From the NCBI GenBank assembly GCA_007449985.2, contig VIIQ02000336.1, positions 1 through 64,000 on the forward strand: a DNA stretch of 64,000 bases, given 5' to 3'. A program made the translations under genes and the position numbers. Source of the DNA: Desmodesmus armatus. Taxonomy: Eukaryota; Chlorophyta; Chlorophyceae; Sphaeropleales; Scenedesmaceae. The stretch's first letter is position 1. Every line of letters begins with the position of its first letter. The notes below the pieces were generated by a model, which worked only from the letters and a program-made list of their open reading frames with translations, was not told the origin of the DNA and did not search any database. Of the stretch, positions 40,866 through 52,097 are shown piece after piece.

Positions 40866-42236
40866 CTATTTGATAGATGTTGTTCCAGCGCCCAGACAGC
40901 CAAGCCCCAAGGCGCCCAAACCACTGGCTTTCGTGATGACGTGGTAGTCTGTCATACTGAACGTGAGCATGGCTCCCAGCGAGTGCTGGAGAGCCTCATC
41001 CATAGCTGCCTGCTGGCATGCTGCGCTGGGGTTGCTGCTGTTGGTGCCATGTGGCCGGTCCTGGTGACAGTCTGGATGAGTCATCTTTAGCTCATCGTCT
41101 GTTATCAGCTTGTCGCCATAAACCACCTTAGCCGCCTTCCGCAGCTGCTGTGAGTCTGAGTTGAGGTACCAGACAACCTTCTGTCCGGGCGCTGCATACG
41201 CCCTCTCCAGGAGCTGTGCGCACTCAAACCACTGAGCCCCGACCTTCAGGGTATCTGCTGCCGACTGCTCCTTCTCTGCCGACTTGAAGACCCCGTCACC
41301 CAGCCGGATTTGGATGCCGATCTTCAGCACACCAGGCTCCCGCAGGGCGTCCCAGTATTTCCTGTAGTAGTGCTGGATGGGTGCCACCGGCGAGCACATG
41401 AAGAAGAAGCCGCACATGAAGGCGTCCTGGGGGCTGACCCCATACTCCCAGAACTGCTGCTTGTGGAAGGGGTTGGTGGCCAGGGCCCAGGTCCTGCCCC
41501 TGTTGGTGGCTGCTAGGAGGTAGGCAGGGTCTGGGCTGACAGCTGTGCTGATGTTGCCGCGTTGGTAGACTGTCAGGTTTTGACCTGGGCCGTTGACTAG
41601 GTACAGCATCTGGTAGGTGTTGGGGTCTAATGTTGCGGGTAGGGACCGTTTGTTGCCTGGGTATCCCCTTTGTCCTTTGTAGGTGAACTTCAGGGGCTCG
41701 ACTGCTTCGTCTGGTAGGTTGTTCGGTCGGCTGGTCCAGTTGATGAGTGGCGCGTCACACATGGCTTGAAAGGATGGCACGTCACCGTATGCCACAGTGG
41801 CCAGCGCTCTGTTGGTGAGCACTGCATGCCAGAAGTGTGTCATGAGGCCAGTTAACCGGTCTGCTAGTCCTGCCTCCACAGCTACTGACACCAGGTATCT
41901 TGCTGGGAGCCTGCCAGCCTGCACGTCTGCATGCAGCTCGGCATACTGAGCCATCCACCCTGTTGCGCACCGCCCTGCTTGAGGAAAATACTTGAGGGTG
42001 GATGCTGGTAAGGAGAAATCAGCCCCAGGGTCGTCCAAAATTGATTCTTTGCTGCCTCCGACGAGTGTCCTGCCGTGCTGCAGGAATGTCCAACTCCCTC
42101 CTGCTGCTGCTGCTGCTGCTGGCTGATGGGTGCTTGGCCCACATTGTCCTAGCAGCTGCCAGCTCAACAGCAATACGAACAATGCAGCGATGAAGACCAC
42201 AACAGTGCTCATGGCATACGTGGGATACTTCATCAC
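40866..42236 (-). CDS. Type II membrane glycosyltransferase, fucosyltransferase-like
   Basis: Intronless 456-residue protein. Residues about 11-28 (VVVFIAALFVLLLSWQLL) form one signal anchor after a short N-terminus, the layout of Golgi glycosyltransferases. An Ala-rich stem follows. The catalytic part has GLADRLTGLMTHFWHAVLTN, matching the GLGNRxxxxxSAFxxAxLT pattern of donor-binding fucosyltransferases; IGIQIRLGDGVF, matching the IxIRxGD motif; WYLNSDSQQLRKAA; and a C-terminal SMTDYHVITKASGLGALG like the closing motif of that superfamily. NWT, NLT and NIS sequons fit a lumenal domain. Donor sugar and acceptor cannot be told. The first of two adjacent Met codons is used as start. Confidence 0.75.
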   Translation of the reverse strand: MMKYPTYAMSTVVVFIAALFVLLLSWQLLGQCGPSTHQPAAAAAAGGSWTFLQHGRTLVGGSKESILDDPGADFSLPASTLKYFPQAGRCATGWMAQYAELHADVQAGRLPARYLVSVAVEAGLADRLTGLMTHFWHAVLTNRALATVAYGDVPSFQAMCDAPLINWTSRPNNLPDEAVEPLKFTYKGQRGYPGNKRSLPATLDPNTYQMLYLVNGPGQNLTVYQRGNISTAVSPDPAYLLAATNRGRTWALATNPFHKQQFWEYGVSPQDAFMCGFFFMCSPVAPIQHYYRKYWDALREPGVLKIGIQIRLGDGVFKSAEKEQSAADTLKVGAQWFECAQLLERAYAAPGQKVVWYLNSDSQQLRKAAKVVYGDKLITDDELKMTHPDCHQDRPHGTNSSNPSAACQQAAMDEALQHSLGAMLTFSMTDYHVITKASGLGALGLGCLGAGTTSIK

Positions 42237-44195
42237 GGCTCCTGGCCAAAATCACGGATGGCGCGTATGCAAGTTGGCGCGCACTGGCACGCAAAGCTGT
42301 GGAGGAAGGAGCTGCAGTAAGGAAAGCTGTGGAGTCGAAGACATACGGGAACGCCTCTTTGATTTCTTAGCATAGGGAAGTGTGAAAAAACGGTTTGTCC
42401 GGTGTGCCTTTCAGTACTGTCCTGTACATCTCAACGACTGAACAACTCTATATTTGAGTAAGCTATGATGTTCCGCTACATTGACACCTGCAGCAGCAGT
42501 CACCATTAGCACTCCAACTGCCAACTGCCATGTAACCAGCTGTCTGCAGTCTTCTGACACTCTCAGACACTGTGGGAGAGTTTTTCTGCATGTCAATGTG
42601 CGCTCCTGCGGCCATGAAGATGCTTCAAGACTCAGCACGCAAACGTAATGCCAATGTGCAGGGGCATGTCATATGTTTTGGCTTGTACATATATGAGCCA
42701 GCTTAGTAGTTGCTCACAGCCTGCCATAGAGCTCACATTCGACCATCTGCCATGTTCAGAAGCTTTTGAATACCCATGAATATAATGGCAACAGGAATCG
42801 TCTACGGTGCTTGCAGGCCTAATCAGTGGGCTCTGTAAAGGTCCTCGTTGCTGCAGTGGCCTGCGCAGCAACAGCCACACGATTTGCCTTCCTGCTAAAT
42901 CAGTTCTGAAGCCAAGTCGTGAAGCGTTGGCGAAGCACAAGAAATACAGACCAACCATAGCTGAAGGATTGCCGCACCAAGCTTGAGCCATGCCATTTCA
43001 TCTCATGTCTGTACACTGTGTCCATTCAGTCATTCAACCACCTGTGGTTGCTGCAGTACCTCCTGATTACAACATAAGATGCCATGCAGCCAGTGGCATG
43101 CACTACACATTCGGAAGCAAAGCACATGACCACATGTTGGTGAGGTATGGGCACTGCTTGCTGTCAAACCACGCTAAAAGGGACAAACTCATGGCAGAGG
43201 TACATTTCTGCAGGAAAAGATACCTCTCAGACACTAACACCACCCGTCACATCACGAATAGCAGCAGGAGTGCAAAGGTCACACATTGCTGGCTGATGCC
43301 CTAGGGTCATTGAATCACTCACAGTCTAATCACTGCTGAGGCGGTTCCAAGCTGGACATGATCTGCAGAGCCAGCATACATCCTCAAGGACGTGAGCCGC
43401 AGCCTGTATCCAGCTGTTATACGGATGCCAGCATGAGGGGGCTTTACAGCCATCTACAGGTGCCACACTGGTTTGGTGCACAGCACACACCTTCAGCTAC
43501 CTCAGTCAGCACTTCCAGGTGCACAAAGTAGCAGTGTGTCACTTGTGTGAGACCACTAAGCGACACACTGACGCGGTACAGAAATATGCAGTACACCTTC
43601 CCTGCCAGAACTGCAGCCTTGATTGGGACGCTTGCTTTGGGCAGACGGCCGCCGGCTGTCACGCATCACCTCACCATGTACCACACGCACCCCCATGCAC
43701 CAAATCCTCGCACCATCACACAGGCGAAGCTGTTGACCATGTCATACAAGGCCCAGCTGTCATTGATGGCACACCGACGGATAGCCCAACGGCAGCGACC
43801 GCTGGTTGACTTTTTGTCAGGAATGCAACTCCAACCACCATCTGACCAGCCCAAGGCCTGACAAAGGAGCAGAGCTGCAGCTGCTGCAACCGCAACATGG
43901 GGCTGCACACCACACGGCTTACTCAGGGACTGGAATAGTAGGAGCGTACACAAACCAAAAATTCCACACCCCACCCTGCCTGTCTGCTGCTCACGGCACA
44001 ACCCACACCCACCACCCCACCCTGCCTGCCTGCTGCTCACGGCCTGTCCGCCAGGATGCCGTTCATTGCTGCTGCCAGCTCCTCCAGGACTCCAGGGCTG
44101 CACTGCCAGCTGACCTGCCAGCAGTGCTGCTGAGCTGGTGGCCCTCAGGGCCAGCAGCAGCAGCAGCCAGCTCAAACAGTCAGCCCCATCCAAAT
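42237..44195. other. Intergenic region, no recognised gene
   Basis: Upstream of the glycosyltransferase and downstream of the coiled-coil gene. At 43969-44042 the block CCACCCTGCCTG-CTGCTGCTCACGGC occurs twice. The last 200-400 bp on the right may be 3' UTR of the minus-strand gene. Nothing else supported. Confidence 0.45.
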
Positions 44196-47100
44196 TCACG
44201 CTCGCCAGCTGGCTGTCCCGCTGGCGCTGCTACCTTGCCGGCTGCAATGAAGCCGCCGCTGCCGCTTGTGCTGGTGGCACTGAAGCTGCCCCGCCTGCTG
44301 CTGAGGCTGCCATCTTGCTGAGTGCCAGGCCTGGCTGACAAAGTCAGCATCGCTGCTGGAGTTGAGCTCCTGCAGGGCGGCAGTCACAGCGTGCTGCAGC
44401 TGGCCCGCACTGGCACCAGACAGTGAGCCCGCTGCTGCCACAGCCGCCGCGGCTGCTGCTGCAGTGCTGCTGCTGCTGCTGCCACCAGTGGCATCCTCAG
44501 CCACGCTGAAGCTGCTCTTGGGGTGTGCTCCAGCAGGAGCGGCTGCTAGGTGCGAGGGCTGCTGCTGAGGGGCGGGGCGCGCTGTGCCAGCAGCTGACGC
44601 AGCAGGCGTGGCCTGTGGTGGTGGTGCAGCAGAGGCCAGGATGTCGCTGGCGGCTGAGGGTGACGGGCTGTGGCACACCTCCAGGCCCTGCAGCTGAGAG
44701 ATGGCAGGGGCCATGGCGTCAACCTGCTCCTGGGCGAGGCCTGCACAGGCAGCAGAGCGGCGGAGGAGCATGCGAACAATACGGGGTCAGCTTCTGCTTG
44801 GTGAACCGTCTTGGCATGTACTGGCCTATTGCTGGAGGTGGAGTAGACTGGCCGGCATGCGCGTAGCCACCTGCATCCTGCACTTTGACCAAGAAGTGAC
44901 ACTACACCGCAGCTGCATCACCCTATCAACCAGGCTGTATCTAGCCCCAATTCAGTGTTGCTAGCTGTGTCCAGGAGGTAACCGTGCCCCCTGCCAACAT
45001 CTACCATGCAGTGCGGCTGTCTGCTAAAAACTCAATCCTGCCGCACTCACCCAGGATCTCAGACAGGTACTGCTGGTCTGAGTGGCTCTGCTGACCCAGT
45101 TCTGCTGCTGCTGTGGCCTCCTCCAGCATCTTCTGCATCTCAGCCACCTACACATACATGCAGACAAGTACACGCACTCATCCAACGCAGCTCTGACCCC
45201 CCTGGTAAACTGCAACTGCTCTCCCCAGTCCCTCACCACACATACATGTCTGACATGTGTTCAGTGCAAGGACACGTACAGAGTAAGCTCATGCCAGACA
45301 GCCACTGACAGCACCGAGGGCGTCGTTGCAGGCACTAACCTCGCGCTCCAGGTCCAGGTACTGCTGCTGCTCCTCATGGCTGGCAAAGCCGTCAGGTGGG
45401 GGGCTGGCGGGCTGTGGGCTGCCTTGCTGGGAGCCTTCTTGCTGAGGCCAACCTGCACGTGCCAGCCAGTCAGCAGAGCAGGCAATGTCACACACTCTAG
45501 CCTAGCCTAGCAGCTGCTTTGGTGGAGCAGCCGGTGTGAACCCTGACCTGTGCCTATGCTGGGTCGAGGTACCAGCGTGGGTGCTGCCTCAACGGGCTCT
45601 TTGCTAAGTCCAATCGTGCAACACGAGCAGACTTCCAAGCCGCTGCTGCTGCTGCACCTAGCAGCCATCACTTCAAGCCTTGCCAGCAAGCGCCCATTCC
45701 GTTCCTGCTGGAGTGGTCACAGCCACAGCACACCACAGCATGGACCTACCTGCTTCTGCAGCAGCACGGGTGCAGCCTGCTGCACAGCCTCTGCTGGGGC
45801 TGCAGCTGCTGGGCTGCCTGCTGGGCTGTCCAGCTCGTCTAGGTCCGGGGCTGGCTCCCCGTCGCCCATGACGCTAGCTGCCAGCTGCTGCAGGCTGGCC
45901 ACCCCCTCCAGCTCGCACAGCTGGCTGTCGGTGTCAGCGCGCCACAGCTGCCCTCACGAACAGCCTGCGTGAGACGAATGCGGCGCACGGCATGGCAGGG
46001 CGTTGTGCACAGCTGTTGTGTGGCTGGAGAGTGTAGCGGGAGGTGGGAGCCTGATGCACTGCGGATGTATGCAACACAACTCAATGATGCAAGTGCCTTG
46101 AGCAAGGCTCCATGTCTCTCTCCCTCTCCCGCAACCTGGTGTCACGTGTGCAGTCATGCTTACCCATCCAGCACACTTGGCTTGTGCCAGCCTATGTGCC
46201 TGACGATTTACCCACATACAAAGCCGACGTCCACCCCGTGACCACATCCATCTGGCTTGGCTGGGTTCATCCCCTCAACGCCAACACACCTTCATGACCC
46301 TCCCCTCCTTAACCAGCTGTTGTGACACCAGCGTGGGTGCAAAGGTGCACTGCTTGCTCTTCTCAGCCTCCCGCTCTGCACGCTTCTCTGTCAGCTTCTG
46401 GTTGATGATGCTGCTCTCCTGGTACAGCACCTCGTAGGCAGGCGTGTCCTGCAGCAGCATGAACACAAACACACGTATAAACACATATAGACACAGGAAT
46501 AGGCAGGAGTAACTAAGCACACATTTCAGACTGGAACTGCGTGCGCGGCATGCTTGGACGGCAATGCCAATGCACAAACACAGGCACAGATCAGCTCAGC
46601 CTACCTGTGCCCCCACAAACCCCGTCCAGACGTCTGCACCCCCCCCTACCCGCCCCCCAGCTGGCCGTCTCTGCCTTGCTGTGAAGCACAACCGCCAAGC
46701 ATCAGCGGGCACTAAAGGCAGCCACCCATTACGTCAAGTATGGCATCCTCGCCCAACACGTTGTCAAGCCCTGCCCTTGGACCCACCTTGGGCCTGACCC
46801 TGCTTGCGAGCTGCTTGGAGCGCTGGTTGATCTGCGGCTTGTATGTCTCTGTGGGCACGTACTTCTTGGGTGGCGAGGGTGCCAGGTAGGCGCGGGGGCC
46901 CCGCCTGCTGGCCAGCACCTCCTCCATCACGCCACAGAAGCCATTCAAGGTCACCACTGTGCGCGCAGGGCAGCTGGTAGGGGTGGGCGGCAGGCTGCTG
47001 TCAGTAGCGTTGCTGCCTGCAGCTGCATGGAAAGCAACAGACCAGGTGTTAGGGCCTTACACGGAACATGGGGCTGCACAGCGTGACGCCGCCATGACAC

Positions 47101-50100
47101 GAGCATTCATGGACATACTGGCTGCATCATCACACCATGGCTGTTACTGCTGCTGTGCTTTTGAGCAGGGTGTCTTGCTGCAGCAGCTGCGCGGCTTGGC
47201 TGCAGTGCTGACTGCATGTGCCATACCTGCAAAGGTCTGCCCCGGTGGTGGCGGCATGAAGATGGTTGACCCTGAGGCGTTGCTGCTGTTGCTGTCGTTG
47301 TGCTTGAGCGCACGCTTCTGCATCAGCTTGGCGGCAGCCTCCAGGTCAGCACGCACCTGCACAGCCAGCAACAACCGGATCAGCGTCACTACGCTGCTGG
47401 GCACATGTACCACACCACACTGGGCGCATGCATGTCATGTGCACTGACAAAATCCTGCTGGCCGGGGTTTGCTGCTCGCCAAACACCGCGCTCACTGTTG
47501 CTGTGTCTTCAACAGCTGCCTGCCTCACCTGTGACTGTCGGCATCAATACTCCACGTAGCGAGCCCCCCCCCCCCCACCACACACGCAGTTGGCCAACAA
47601 GCCATCACTTGGCATCCAGCCAGTCGGCAATGCAGAATCATGACGAAGCCTTGATGCGCAAACACAGCTGCCCCGCTTCCTTGGTCACTTTCTCTGATAT
47701 TGTGGCAGTTGCGGAAACCCCCCACCCCACCCCTCACCTCATCATCCAGATCATCCAGCCAGTCAGGTGCTGTGCTGATGGTGGCCACAAGGTCATGCTG
47801 CCCAGGCCATCGACATCAAGGAACTCAAAGATCTGCATGTGCGGCATGACAGCATGCACGAGCTGAGGGGTGTACTATGTAGCTTGGATGCCAGCACAGC
47901 TTGTTCGTGTGGCCTTGCCATCAACATGCGTTGATGTCGTGCTGTATGTGATGCGCTTGTCCCAACAAGGCTGCCTGCCGTAGGGCTCCTGCTGCCGTTT
48001 TACATGAGTCCAACATGATCGCCTGAGAACTAGTCCAGTGTGTTATCCAAACCCCCCATGGCGCGGGCTCGCACCTGCTTGAAGCGCTTGTGCTGCAGCT
48101 GCTTCACCAGCTGCTTGCTGCCCTGCGCTGATTTACTGACAGTTGCCTCCTCACGCTGCCTGCGCTCCCGCTCAGCTGCAGCCGCCTTCTGCTTCTCACC
48201 CTGCAGGCAGTGGCAGCCACACCCGACGACCACACACCGTCAGTAATCAGCAACAAAGGCCCAACATCAGCACTAGCCAGTGCGTCAAGGGCTCATGAGG
48301 TGCCAGGTGGCTCTGTGCAGAGAGCACATCACGCAGGTTGTCCAGGTCGTCCAGCAATGCAACCAGCTGTCAGCCCCTCTCGCTGCCATGAAGCAGTCTT
48401 TGATTGTGCGCATGCGCAGCACCAAGCTGCATGCCTGCCCCCCCCCTCGCACCTGCTGCTGGCTGAGGTTGTAGAGGTAGTCGCAGACTGGCTGCTGGTT
48501 GGTGTTGCGGCTGAAGCGAGGGGCGCGTCCTGTCTCAGGGTGGAACAGGCGCTTGCCCGTGTTGGGATCCACTGAGTTCTGCAGGGTGCTGCGCGCCTCA
48601 GACAGCTTGTTTTGAAGCTGCAGGCCACACACACAGCAAAAACACGCAGGTGCAGAAGTTCAGAGCAGACATGTTGGACTGCTGACACTCGAGGCAATGA
48701 TTACTCGGCAACATTAGACCATCACCTTCAATGCAGTGAATGCTTGTCCTTGCGCATGGTGCCGCAGTGCCATGCCTACAGCCAGTTTGCTCTGCGCACC
48801 TTTTCGTAGCTGGCGTACAGCCTGTGGACCAGGGCTAGGTGGCGCTCCTCCCCTGAGGCATTGGGTGCCAGGCTGGAGCCCTCCTTCTGCAGGCTCTTGC
48901 GCAGGAACTCCCTGCTCATGGCGCTCTCGTTCAGCTTGGGCTGGAAGGTCACCTCCTCTGGGTACCAGTGCTGGTAGTCCTGCTGCCTGAGGGACACAGT
49001 GTGGCACCATGGTGAGCAGCAGGCACAACCGTCATCAACAGGTGCAGGGCAAGCATGAGTCCAGTGCTGCTACCATTTGACTGTTGCAAGACATCCACGC
49101 ATACATGATGGCGTGGGCGTCAGAGCCGCGGCGTGCAAATCTTTGCTGTTTGGCTCACTAACAATGACTGCCGACTGCTCAGCCCACAGTGCGTGCCACC
49201 AACCGCCCCACTCACTTTTGTTGCCGCCGGATGGCGTCCTGGTACAGCTGCTGGTGTGCACTGACGTTGAGGCTGCGCAGTGTCTGTGAGCGCTCCGTCA
49301 TGAGCCTCTCGCTGCGCCCGCTGATCTGCGGTTTGAAGGTGCACTCGCGCACTTCTGCCTCCTCCTTCTCCCGCCGCAGCATCTCCAGGCGCTCCTGAGC
49401 CTTTGTCATTTTCACTGCAGCGCGTTAGAGGCACCAGCAGACGAGCAGCATTTGCTGACAACACAAGACAAGCACCACCAAGCAAACAGCTGCAGTGCCT
49501 GGTGTTTGCAGCATATGTAAGTTTGCCACACCCTGCACATCGTCATGGGTGGGCCCAGACCTCTGTTCCTGCACATTACAGTCCTGCAGCATTTGGGCAT
49601 GCATGTTGCTGCAGGCAGAGCACCGCTAGTACGGCCTCATGCCACAGCCCAGCTAGTCCCGCTCAGTCGCCTCCATCCTGACCTTTGCTGAGCCGTTGCC
49701 AGGCAGGCACAGAGCCAACCTCATGTGGGCCCCAGACCGTCTGCGCGTGGCGTGAGATGACTGGGTGGAAGGTCACGCCCTGCACCTCCTCCATGTCCCG
49801 CTGCGCCTTCACACGCTGGGCCTGCAGCACATCAGCACCTGGTTCACTCAGCACTGCCGGCCAACTGTGCACAGTTGCTGGTACCAGCACAACCTGCACA
49901 TATGTTCGTTGAACCTGGGGCTGTTCAAATGCTAGCTGCTGCACAAACGAAGCACTGCATGCCATAGCAGCCTGCGCTTTGGGCGCACCTTGTCTCGCTT
50001 GCGTGCCAAGCTCTCCAGGCTTTCTGCATACAGCATCTCTCCGTAGTTGTCAAACGGCCCTGCGCTGCGGTCCCGCATCATCTCGCTGCTGATCCAGGAC

Positions 50101-51188
50101 ATGTTGGTCTTGTTCTGCTGGATGGAGTCTATCTCAGTCTGCTTGACTGTTTCCCGCCGCATATCCATCTTCTGGCGCAGCGCGATTGCTTGCTGGTACA
50201 GGCGGTGGAACACAGCCAGCCTGCAGGACAGACACACAGCGCCAGGCAACGGTGTGCAGTAGCGAATTGCGTGAACAAGCTATTGGACGTACATCCCAGC
50301 ACATGCTGATTGTGTGCACGCAGCCAGACACGCAGCTAGGCGTGCCAGCACCTCTGCCATGTCCAAGCAGCAAGTAGTCACCGGGGGCTCGCGATCATTT
50401 GGGCTGTGTGCTGCGGCATGCATGGTGCAATAGGCTGCCTGTTTTGCCAAGCTGCTGTGCAGCAACGCCTCCACTGGATGAAGCGGCACCTCTCAATGCA
50501 AGCAGTGACCAGTCATACTCTAGCACTTACCCATCATCGTCAGAACCAGCTTGGGAGCCACACCCCTGGATGCAATCAGCACACATACATGGCATACACA
50601 TGTCATACATGGCGTTCTGCAAGCATTCTTCAGACGCAACCACATCTGGTGGCCGCGTTGTGACTTCAATCGAATGCACCACAGCCCACAGCGACCACAG
50701 CATGTGTCATGCTCTGCCGATGCATGCACGGGCTGCTCTGTCCTGGTGCTCCGCCCGGCTGTGTCTGCTCACCGCAGCGCGCCTCTGTGCCTCCACTTTC
50801 AACAGGTTCTCCTCAAGGTGCATTGCCAGGCGTGGCACGACTGCAGTCGGCAGTCCGTGCTTGGTCACAAAGGCGTTGGCGACCTCCAGGGGAACATCCC
50901 CATGCCGCACCTCAATCCTGTCTGACTTGCCATCACCAATGTCGACTGTCGTCACCAACAGCAGAGGCGCCGGGTGATCTCCTGTCTGCAGGTGCTGCTG
51001 CTGCTGCTGTTGCTGCTCAAACTGGTGATCCTGCGCATACTGAGCATGCTGCTGGCTGGCGTGTGTTAGCAGGTCCTGCGACTGTGTCATACTTCTGAAA
51101 CCGTCTGCTGCAGCACCTCCTGAGCTGCTGGCATCCTGCTGTGCGTGATGCTGCTCGTAGCCACTGTAGTATGCGGGCGTGGGGTGAT
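44196..51188 (-). CDS. Coiled-coil protein with TFxPxI-type repeats, probable cilium/basal-body protein (5' end unresolved)
   Basis: Seventeen exons, in transcript order: 50773-51188, 50531-50565, 49989-50220, 49683-49821, 49216-49414, 48800-48986, 48453-48617, 48075-48200, 47738-47797, 47227-47356, 46787-46956, 46290-46448, 45750-45947, 45548-45596, 45340-45452, 45051-45147, 44196-44740. All borders are GT-AG and phases agree, giving about 1,006 residues. The N-terminal part has LLLVTTVDIGDGKSDRIEV then EVANAFVTKHGLP, a compact ubiquitin-like or unknown domain. Basic helices carry VTFHPVI, CTFKPQI, VTFQPKL, ETYKPQI and CTFAPTL. The C-terminal quarter is Ala/Ser/Gln-rich. The first exon(s), ending in phase 1, were not found. 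Repeats of this kind occur in flagella-associated proteins; the role is inference, helped by the C2CD3-like neighbour. I do not recognise a named orthologue. Confidence 0.82.
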
Positions 51189-52097
51189 CTGTAGGAGCAT
51201 GACATGTGTCCCAGCGCGACACGACTGCCTGTGAGAGACATCCTCCTGATGCCCGTGAGACTACAACTGGCCAGCACAAGCTGGTCGTGCCTGTTGGTGA
51301 TATGAATCTGACTATAAGATTCCCTGGTTTGGTGCAGCAAGCTCACCAGATGAGTGTGACAGTGTTGCCTCCATGCTCCTGCTGGGTGGGCTTTGCTGCT
51401 GTCAACACAACAGCCCAACCCAGGAAGCGGCAGACCAACCCGATACCGGTGCTATTATTTCCTTTGGTAGTGGGAGTCACGATATGGATTGTAGTAAGGC
51501 GACGACGTGGAGGAAGCTCAAGAGCAGTACGAGGGACCCTCTCAGATACTCGGTGTTCAGGAAGAGGAGGAGCTGCACGCTCCAAGAGGATGTTTGATAA
51601 GGCTATTCACGTACCGTGCAGCCACTTCGGTGGTAGGCTGCCTCGACAGCGACGTTGCAGTTGCTATGACAAAGCTTGTGAGTTTACTGTAGCTTGTGTA
51701 TTTTACTGAACTAAGCAATACAGCGTACATACAAATAATCCACAAGCTTTGGAAGGGTGATCAGCCGTGTGGTGCTTTTGAACATCACTGCTGTTGTCCG
51801 TCCACTCATTGTCAGAGTTTTGTCCTTTTTGTCAAATATGGGCCTGTTAATGGTTTCTGGTGAGCTTGGTGGGTCCATCTGTCAGCTGTTTGAACTTTGG
51901 CTTGATCATCAGTGCCTGTTTGAGCCCAGCTGAGCCTCAGGCTCTTGCCCTAACCTCTGCAGCTGTCATCTTTGCCAACTGAGAACTGCTTGAGGGTCTG
52001 ATCCAGCCCTTACTGTCTTTGTGTGTTGTTGTTGTGCAAAGCAGAGCAGTAGCACAGGAGCACGGGACCCTCACTCATCCTGTCATGCAGCAACACC
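51189..52097. promoter_or_regulatory. Divergent intergenic region between two probable ciliary genes
   Basis: About 0.9 kb separates the first resolved minus-strand exon from the C2CD3-like ATG. It should hold the missing 5' exon(s) of the minus gene (a possible donor GTACGT reads leftward from about 51629) and both promoters. 51700-52000 is comparatively AT-rich. I saw no clear X-box or TATA element. Confidence 0.5.

Noticed and set aside
43666..44199. 177-codon minus-strand frame downstream of the coiled-coil gene
   Set aside because: It lies after the gene's stop in another frame, is repeat-rich and has no motif. Probably 3' UTR or spacer.
47738..47860. EF-hand-like IFEFLDVDGLG extending the exon at 47738-47797
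   Set aside because: In that frame the exon would end in a phase that does not join the neighbouring exons. An internal acceptor (GGCAG before 47797) keeps the frame. Kept only as a possibility.
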